A DNA stretch of 64,000 bases, from assembly GCA_963995505.1 (NCBI GenBank), contig OZ023187.1:2983501-3047500 (forward strand), in the 5' to 3' direction. How positions within the stretch are numbered: the stretch's first letter is position 1; each line of letters begins with the position of its first letter. The translations under genes and the position numbers were made by a program. Shown here piece after piece: positions 56,928-64,000 of the stretch. The notes under the pieces are model-generated. The model saw only the letters and a list, made by a program, of their open reading frames with translations, made no database searches and was not told the DNA's origin. The DNA comes from Hypericum androsaemum (lineage: Eukaryota > Streptophyta > Magnoliopsida > Malpighiales > Hypericaceae).

Positions 56928-58773
56928 TATTGGGATAAAAAAGTGAGAACGCTAAGAATGATCTCGTGACGGCCCGGAGTGCTCGTCCCAAGGTCGATCT
57001 AACGCTATAGGTAACAAGGTTGGCCGAAGCCGAGACTACTACTAACCTAAACTAAGATAAAGAAGCCGAAGCTTGATAGATATTGTGTGTTTGATTTGTT
57101 GATGATCTTCTGCCTTGCTTCAGGCCTTGCTTATATAGAGAAGAGTGACCCGGCCTCCTTCCTTAGCTATGTTGTAGCCAGACTCAAAAGACCTTAGAGT
57201 TCATCCTTCAGCCAAGCCTTATCCTTATCTCGTCCTGACTCGTAGACCCGAAGCCCATCTCTTCTAATGCTTATCCTTGCCCAACAATGCATCCCCGCTT
57301 AACGCGGACTTCGGTGCTTATTCTTGCCTGGCTCGAACTTCCAACCTTTATCCTTGCCTGACTCGGGCTTCCAATGCTTATCCTTATCACTTGAGAGTCC
57401 TAAAGCTCCTTGACTTCTTTGATAGTCCATCTTCGAGAGTCTGTCCTGAGCATGTTTTTCAGGTTGGCCGACGATCGACCTACACCCCAGCTGGCCGACG
57501 ATCGGACCATGGACCAACGGGCCAACGATCGGCCTATACCCCAGCTGGCCGACGATCGAGGCCACAAGGAGTGTAGCCGAAGATCTGACAGGTAGGTCAT
57601 GCGGCCGACGATCTAGCATTAGGTAACTTCAAACGGATTTTTGACATCCTTCCGTTCCGAATTTGAAGATTCCCTAAACTAGAAAGTTGTAGCCCTATGT
57701 CCTAGCTTTTTGGATCAACTTAAATCGTCTCAATCTGAGTTATAAATCACAAGATATGGTCATTTTACCAATGCCTGACGATTGGCTTGGAGTGAACTGG
57801 CCGACGATCGCCCTTGAGCCCACTTCAAACTGATTTTGGACCTTCATCCGCTCTGAACTAGAAGAAGTCACCAACTAGAAAGTTGTAGAATATCTCTTAG
57901 CTTTCCATAGCAACTTGAATCATCGCAATACAAGGTCGGAGTCTCAAGATAAGACAATTGTTCCAATAGCCGACGATCGGCCTAGAGCTGGAGCTGGCCT
58001 ACGATCGCCCTGTAGCTGACTTCAAACCGATTTTGGACTATCTTTCCCCTTGAATTAGACAAAGTCATGAACTACAAAGTATTAGAACTACCTCTTATCT
58101 CTCCATAGCCAGAAGAATCACCTTAATCTGATGTTTGAGTCAAAATCTATGAGTGATCAATGATCGATGATCAAAGCTAGGCGAGATGGCCGACGATTGA
58201 CCCCTAGGCGAGATGGCCGGCAAAAGGCCCCTAGGCGGGATGGCTGACGATCGACCCCTAGGTGGGAAGGCCGGCGATCAACCCCTAGGCGGGATAAATG
58301 ATAATCGACCCCTAGGCAAGATGGCTGGAGATCGACCCCTAGGCGAGATAGCCGGCGATCGACCCCCAGGCGAGATGGCCGGCAATCGGCCCTTAGGCGG
58401 GATGGATGATAATCGACCCCTAGGTAAGATGGCCGGAGATCAACCCCTAGGCGAGATAGCCGGCGATCGACCCTAGGCGAGGTGGCCGGCAATCGACTCC
58501 TAGGCGAGGTGGCCGGCGATCGACCCCTAGGTGAGATGGCCGGCGATCGGCCTATAACCAAGCTGATATGAGGCTAGGGGTACATATGTTGTCTTACTCT
58601 AAGGGTACCTAAGGTGATTCAAGGCTGAAGGTACCCAAGTTGATTCAAGGTTGAGGGCACCTCAGCCTACTTGAGCATACCCAGCTAAGGCAAGTTGACT
58701 TCCAAGTACAAGTATCTCTATGATCATACTAGTCAATCCCGAGCTGCTAACATGTTATTTTTGTACTTCAACA
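56928..58773 (-). repeat. 5' LTR (right)
   Basis: TATA-like CTATATAAGC (-) at 57129-57138 would start the element's RNA near 57105, leaving a U5 of about 175 bp before the primer-binding site. Its outermost base pair differs from the 3' LTR (TATTGGG versus TGTTGGG). Confidence 0.92.
58185..58555. repeat. 27-bp minisatellite in the 5' LTR
   Basis: Partner of the array at 51225-51615. The order of variant units is the same except for one missing unit between the CCGGCGATCGACCCC and CAGGCGAGATGG variants, so the change happened after insertion or during reverse transcription. Confidence 0.85.
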
Positions 58774-58778
58774 AAAAG

Positions 58779-59584
58779 TGCATGCAGCGAAAGGTCTTTC
58801 ACATTGATTTCAATGTCCATCCACCACGTGCGATAAAACCAGTCTCACACTACAATAAACATTATATCAAATCAATCGGTTACCAAATTAGAATTTTTGT
58901 ATTAACCAAAAACCCTAAGACAAGAGTACATGAATTTTTAACTTATAAACAATTCTATCTCTTACAACTAGTAATGGGTTTATCTCAACACAAATCTACG
59001 AATATATAAATCAACAAACATAGGAACAGAACACCCTAAAAAAACAAACATAGGAACAGAATCGAAGCAAACATAAATAGTTATAGTTTCTGTTCAGTTA
59101 CCCGGCTATATATCAACGGGAGGAATGGAAAAAAAATTGCCTTTGGAAGTAGAAGCGAGGGCAAAAGTGGAAGCCTCTCCGGGGAAGGTAACTTGTCAGG
59201 GTAGCCGGTAGGGTTTTAGAGAAGTGAGGGATAAATAGAGAGAGACCGGGCTAGGGTTGCAAGAGGGGGACATGGGAAGAAGAGCGCGCGTTGGAGAATG
59301 GGCTAGGGCATTTTACGGATGGGAAGCTTTATGCTTGGGCCCAAAGATCCGTAAGTCACACGTTATTTAATTTTCTGAGAAGATTCGAGTGAGAGCATAC
59401 AGTCGGGACACAAAAGATAGTGAACTATGTCTGGAGGCCCGTAGCAAAAATGACGTGCAAATCCAAGTCAATAGGGGCGAAAGGCTAATCCAACCGTCTA
59501 GTAGCTGGTTTTTTTTGAAATTTTCTCAGGATAAATGGAGCTCGTACGAGAAAAGCCAATAGGGACAGATCATTACAATTGTTT

Positions 59585-59622
<38 letters not shown>

Positions 59623-60095
59623 ATGGTCCAATGAGAACTTGAGTTATTGAAAATGAAGAAGTTTTCAATATTTGTTAAGAGATGGTTGTCATCTATTAAA
59701 AGTCACGTGGAACTAACAATATTTTATCTATAAAATGAAAATCAAACATATTTTTCCTATCAATTTTATTTTCTGATTTATTAGATGTGCCATCAAACGA
59801 TGTTTTTGCGAGGGCAAACAAACCACAATAATCACTCGTCTAAATTCATGTTAAGAAGTTCATATCCAATAGATTATAATTCCACGCTAAAAAAAAGGTC
59901 CAGCCGCTTAACAGAAACAATGCGATAATATCCAATAGACGGCTAACACAAAACGTACGTATGCCTGAATCCGAATACATCTTCTTCGGCTAATGTATAC
60001 CAAAAGGATAAATTTTGCACTATTCAAAGCTAGACGCATGGTAATATAGATAAGTATTGTAGAACAAAAAAAATGTACATAAATAATTAGCCCAC
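58779..60095. other. Spacer right of the LTR element
   Basis: Apart from the promoter block at 59040-59390 there is no supported gene. The 59880-60000 stretch (AATCCGAATACATCTTCTTC, GGCTAATGTATACCAAAAGG) is a conserved downstream block of the DUF674 units, with counterparts near 45775 and 48935. Confidence 0.55.
59040..59390 (-). promoter_or_regulatory. Displaced promoter and leader exon of DUF674 copy II
   Basis: Sequence matching the GONST3 and DUF674-I leaders (GAACAGAATCGAAGCAAA, TTGCCTTTGGA, AAGCGAGGGC, then GGGCCC-type motifs near 59337). It lies to the right of the LTR element, whereas the coding exon it belongs to is left of it at 49815. Without the element the two would be about 400 bp apart. 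Confidence 0.6.
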
Positions 60096-61075
60096 TCATA
60101 ATGCCTCCATTTTAGTTGCCAGGGCATGAGAAGCGAAAAAATCTGTTAAGACTGTATCCGACTCCAATGAAGCATGGACCAGCGCCAAACCCTACGGAGT
60201 AGATGTGTGAAATTGAAAAGTTAAAAGTCAACAACAATAAAATGGAAAAATTAAGGACTAACAAACACCTAAAATTGTTCAACCAAGAGGCCTTAAACGT
60301 GAATTAGTTGGCCGTGTCCAGATATCATGTAGGATAAAAACTAGGCAAAATTAAGGCCAGATTGAATAGAGTACTTCACAGCAGAAACAATAGTCATTTT
60401 TTGTGTCAGAACAACTGAAGTAGCAAAGACAAACACATGCACTCATTTATAGAGTATTTAACAGCAAAAACATTACCTTCTTGAGATCAATCTTGACGAA
60501 TTTCTCCTCGAGCAAGCCGAAATCCTTGATTTTGAACTTCTTGAGCACAGCAAAGACCTAGATGGTGGACATGGGGCAAACCACAAGGTCATCCATCACC
60601 ATGTAAGCAGAATTATCTGCCTTCACATACCCTTCCACTATGGTACCATAGTTGTATCTTCCATAAGGAAGACAAATGGTTTCAGTGTCTGCCAGGAAGC
60701 AAATTCCTGGAGCAGCAAAGGAGGGTTAAAGGCATTTTGAGCTTGCCCAGAGAAAACCTTAGGTTTTACGAGGGCATCCTTGAGATCGGACGACTGGAAA
60801 TTGCTGGTTTCCATGTCTGATACACTTTTTAGCACCCTGCACAAGGAACCTGAAACTTGGAACCCATCTTCCGCGAGGAGGGCCATAATCGAACCGATAG
60901 GTAGTTGGAGGAGGCCGAAGAGGAAATCAATGAAATCCTTCTTGGCTTCTGCGTATAGCACCTTCTTTGATCACACATTCACCACAAGCTTCAGGCTCAT
61001 TTCCTTTGTTTCCGTAGCCATCGGATCTTTATCTGCTTCTGATGACTTTCTTTTCTTGTTTTCGTTTCCGGCCAT
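60096..61075 (-). pseudogene. DUF674 family, copy III (nonsense and frameshift)
   Basis: Exons at 61075-60477 and 60191-60096. The start MAGNENKKRKSSEADKD matches copy II. A TGA at 60971-60973 replaces the Gly of the VVDGGSKK motif (VVNV*SKK). The frame then continues, but exon 1 is 599 nt, not a multiple of three, with a shift near 60640-60660. A TAG at 60558-60560 interrupts PMSTI*VFA. The last exon (LALVHASLESDTVLTDFF) is open. The gene is clearly disabled. Confidence 0.85.
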
Positions 61076-62575
61076 AATACGGCAACTTTCACATGATTGG
61101 CACCAAAACTCACACTCACAATCGCTGCGAAAATTCACCGGAAAATCATCTCCACAACTTTAACACCAAAATCCAAACACATTGGCTTAAGCCAACAGGG
61201 ATTCATAGCCTCGACAAAAGAGGCCAAATAAATTTAAAAACGAAAAAAACGTAGGGAGAAACGGTAAATCTACAAAAATATAAGTCTATAAACAGAGGAT
61301 CAAAATTAAAGCCGTATCAGGTTTAACGACGTCGACAATTATAAGAATGCAAATTTTCTTTCTAGCCAATACTATCATTATAAATAAAATTTTACTTCTC
61401 ATAAGAAAACAGAATCAAAGCAAAAGAAAATATTTATAGGTTTTAGCCACCAACGTGATACACATTGTACGACCTAATTCCACACAAGGTATGTAGTACG
61501 TAAATATTATCATTATTAAAATTTTAACTTTTAAAAAATAAAATAATTATAGCCTCTGTTCTATTACCTGGTTATATGTCAATGGGCAAACGTGGAAGCC
61601 TCTCCAACTAGGGTTTTACACTATACCAATTACAATGACAAAAGAATAAGGTATTTATAGGATACGGTCCTAATAAAACTCGTATAGTAATTAATACCCA
61701 AACAGAAATTTCCTTTCGGTGACTCCGCCCCCCAACCCTAGACAGTTAGATCAGCGTAGGGTAAATGCACGTACAGTCAATGGGAAGGGATGCAGGATGG
61801 GGAGAACAGATGGATAATAGTTTGGGCCCGCATAATAGATCGGAAGTTTTAGCTTGGGCCCATCAAAGAATATGTAAATAGATTTTATTAAATAAAAGAA
61901 TATGTGTTCCCAAACCAATAAGGTAGATTGGAAAAAACATATTCTACAAAGATTTTATTTGACTAACAATTCACACTTTAAGCACAATTATTTGATGTTT
62001 TGTAACTAATTTCATTCGTATGGAATGTAATATTATGAATTTTATCGCACTAATGTTATCTATATCCCGATAGTAAAAAATCGAAGAAAATCGGGAATAC
62101 GTTAACTGTATAATAAAAGTGGAGTAATACAATAAAATTGAAAACCGATTGAAAATTTGTTTTTCATTGGCGCGGACGTTGGAGCGGTAGCCGGGCAGAT
62201 CAAGGCGATATTCAGTTTTTTAATCCTTCGTTTCAAACTCCGGTCCCAGTAAGTATTGGCAAGTTTGCTTCAACTTTGAACTTCACTAGTAAATTCAAAT
62301 ACGATGATTAAAAATAATTAAACAATGTACCATAAATAAACAACAAGTCGACTTTTACATGATTGATGTGACTTGAACAAAGATAATTAAAGACCACACG
62401 ATCGTGCTCTACTACACATGCATATGTAGTAGAAAGGCTAACGCCACCGACCGTACGCCAGAAATAGATAAAAACCCTAATGCGTAAGGACAAAACGTTG
62501 CACTAGTCAAAGCTGGATAATAGTAATATAGAATAAGTAATTAGCCCACTAACGACGCCTCCATTTTAGTTACTT
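61076..62575. other. Leader and promoter of DUF674 copy III and spacer to copy IV
   Basis: 61130-61320 aligns with the GONST3 leader intron. About 61560-61860 resembles the promoter block of the cluster but is shorter and more decayed. The rest is AT-rich with no gene that I can support. Confidence 0.5.
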
Positions 62576-63313
62576 TCAAATGAAAACATCTGTCAAGGCC
62601 GTGTCCGACACCACTGAAGCCTTAATAAGCTCCAATCCCTGTGGAACACATGTTTAAAATGGCAATTAATAACTTAATATAAACAGCAAAAACAACAGTC
62701 ATTTTTTGAGAGAACTGAAGTAACATAGACACACACATGCACTCATGTATAAAGTATTAAACCGCAAAAAAATTACCTTCTTGAGATCGATCTTGACGAT
62801 TTTTTCTTCGAGCAAGCCGAGGTCCTTGACATTGAACTTCTTCAGCAGAGCGAAGACCGAGATGGTGGACATGGGGCTGACCACCAGATCATCCATCACC
62901 ATGTAACCACAGTTATCTGCCTTTAGATACCCTTCCACCTTGGTATGGGTAGGGGCAGGTGCAGCTGGTACATTGTAACCACAATTATGACAGCGTGTGG
63001 GTGTCTTTGCCTGTGTCTGTCTAGTGGAGTCCCAGGAAGCAAAATCCTCGTGCAGCAAAGGAGGGTTATAGGGATTTTTGAGCTTGCCAAGGTGTCCTTG
63101 AGTTCGTACGAGTGGAACTGACTGGTGTCCATGTCTGATACGCTCTGTCACACCCTACCGAACGAACCTGAAACTTGGAACCCGTTTTCCACGAGGAGGG
63201 ACATGATCCAACCGATAGGTATTTGGAGGAGGCCGAAGAGGAAATTAATAAAATCCTTCTTGGCTTCTGCATAGAGCACCTTCTTTGAAGCCCCATCCAT
63301 CAGAAGCTTCAGG
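62576..63313 (-). pseudogene. DUF674 family, copy IV (truncated by LINE)
   Basis: Exon 1 remnant 63313-62777 and exon 2 62638-62576. Homology ends inside the MSLKL-encoding stretch at 63313, where LINE sequence begins, so the start codon is lost from this side. A TGA at 63148-63150 follows SFGRV, and a deletion after YELKDTL removes the VKPKVFSGQ-equivalent segment and shifts the frame. The later half (YMVMDDLVVSPMSTISVFAL, KIDLKK) and a zinc-ribbon-like CHNCGYN are still readable. Confidence 0.85.
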
Positions 63314-64000
63314 GACTACTTTTTGCTCTAAGCTTAACAGTTTAATTGCTAAGTTTTGGTGGTCAGGTGATGTGGATAGGAGAAAAGTTCACTGGTTGAG
63401 TTGGGATAAGCTCTCTTGTTCTAAATCTCAGGGTAGTTTGGGCTTCAAAGACATGAGGATTTTCAATATTGCCCTTCTTGCCAAACAAGTGTGGCAGCTT
63501 TTCGGGCACCAGGATTCTATGTGCTATAGAATCTTGAAAGGTTTATACTTTTCTCTTTCTGATATTATGTCAGCTGTGAAAGGTAACATGACATCTTGGA
63601 TTTGGAGTAGTCTCTTTGAGGAAAAGGAGGCTCTCCAAGATGGTTTGTTATTCAAGATTGGGAATGGCCAGGGAGTCGACATTCAGGGTGATCCCTGGGT
63701 GTTGGGTCTCCCAAACTTTTGCATAGCTTCTCGTCCCCATGTTGCCATGCCTTTTAAGAATCTTTCTGATCTGATTTTTATTTTTACTATGAGCTGGAAA
63801 GTGGACCTCATTCATAATTTCTTTTCCTTGCCTGAACAACTTGATATTTCTAGGATTAGTCTATGTCGTTTAAACTTGCCTGATAAGCTGGTTTGGCAAC
63901 ATAGTGTTGATGGGTGCTTCTCTGTTAAGCGTGGTTATCAGGTTCTTAAAAAACAACACTCAGACAGTCTAAATCTTCAGATAACTGACACTAATTCTGT
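63314..64000 (+). mobile_element. LINE (non-LTR retrotransposon) ORF2 3' part, open to window end
   Basis: From 63315 a frame of 228 codons stays open to the right edge. It reads NSLIAKFWWSGDVDRRKVHW, then GSLGFKDMRIFNIALLAKQ, RILKGLYFS, LLFKIGNGQGVDIQGDPWV and WQHSVDGCFSVKRGYQVL. This is the characteristic region between the reverse transcriptase and the RNase H or zinc-binding end of plant L1-type ORF2. It begins abruptly inside the DUF674 copy IV exon, as in a 5'-truncated LINE insertion. Its 3' end and target duplication lie outside the window. Confidence 0.85.

Larger units (their letters stand above)
49982..58773 (-). mobile_element. Non-autonomous gypsy-type LTR retrotransposon, 8.8 kb
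   Basis: LTRs of 1,858 bp (49982-51839) and 1,846 bp (56928-58773) bound an internal region that reads on the minus strand. The 5-bp target duplication AAAAG is at 49977-49981 and 58774-58778. The LTRs end TGTTG...CAACA; the right copy has TATTG at one edge. The putative primer-binding site TGGCACGCTCGGTGGGACC is at 56920-56902 (-) and a G-rich polypurine tract at about 51850-51841 (-). Internally a gag-like frame and an aspartic-protease-like region are recognisable. I found no reverse transcriptase, RNase H or integrase, so the element would need enzymes in trans. The gypsy assignment rests on the gag and protease style. Confidence 0.88.

Overview
The window is nuclear DNA of a flowering plant, most likely a eudicot. 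Several genes have introns with GT/AG borders and AT-rich intergenic DNA between them. The recognisable proteins are plant-specific: a metallothionein, an FLA4/SOS5-like arabinogalactan protein, GONST3, a class I small heat-shock protein, DUF674 proteins and a DUF4378 protein. The repeats are plant LTR, hAT, SINE and LINE elements. All assignments come from reading the sequence; no database was searched.

Layout. (1) 1-17602 is a head-to-tail array of a 6,445-bp unit: one partial and two complete copies. On the minus strand each unit carries the 5' exons of an Obg-type (ObgM-like) GTPase, an orphan first exon of TIM9, and part or all of a metallothionein (MT) gene. Only the last unit runs into DNA that restores the MT 5' exon and promoter (to about 18020). 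(2) 17603-22116 is single-copy DNA holding the MT start, a SINE with a 13-bp target duplication and a hAT transposase remnant. (3) 22117-26040 is an older, diverged copy of the Obg part of the unit. It is followed by a degenerate GRF-zinc-finger element (26041-27560). (4) 27704-30290 (-) is a four-exon DUF4378 gene. (5) 30400-37700 is gene-poor. (6) 37714-38991 (+) is a GC-rich, intronless FLA4/SOS5-like gene. (7) 41984-42460 (+) is a class I sHSP gene. (8) 43324-44430 (-) is a GONST3-like transporter. (9) 45819-63313 (-) is a cluster of four DUF674 genes: two intact, one with nonsense and frameshift lesions, one truncated. It is invaded by a hAT MITE (47893-48700), an 8.8-kb non-autonomous gypsy-type LTR element (49982-58773) and a LINE (63314 to the window end).

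The most notable points are the tandem array, whose junctions carry a 7-bp microhomology and leave one complete MT copy; the shared promoter and leader-intron sequence of GONST3 and the neighbouring DUF674 genes; and the LTR element lodged in the leader intron of an intact DUF674 gene, in the same orientation, so that its 3' LTR now sits next to that gene. I found no operon-like or defence-like multi-gene system.
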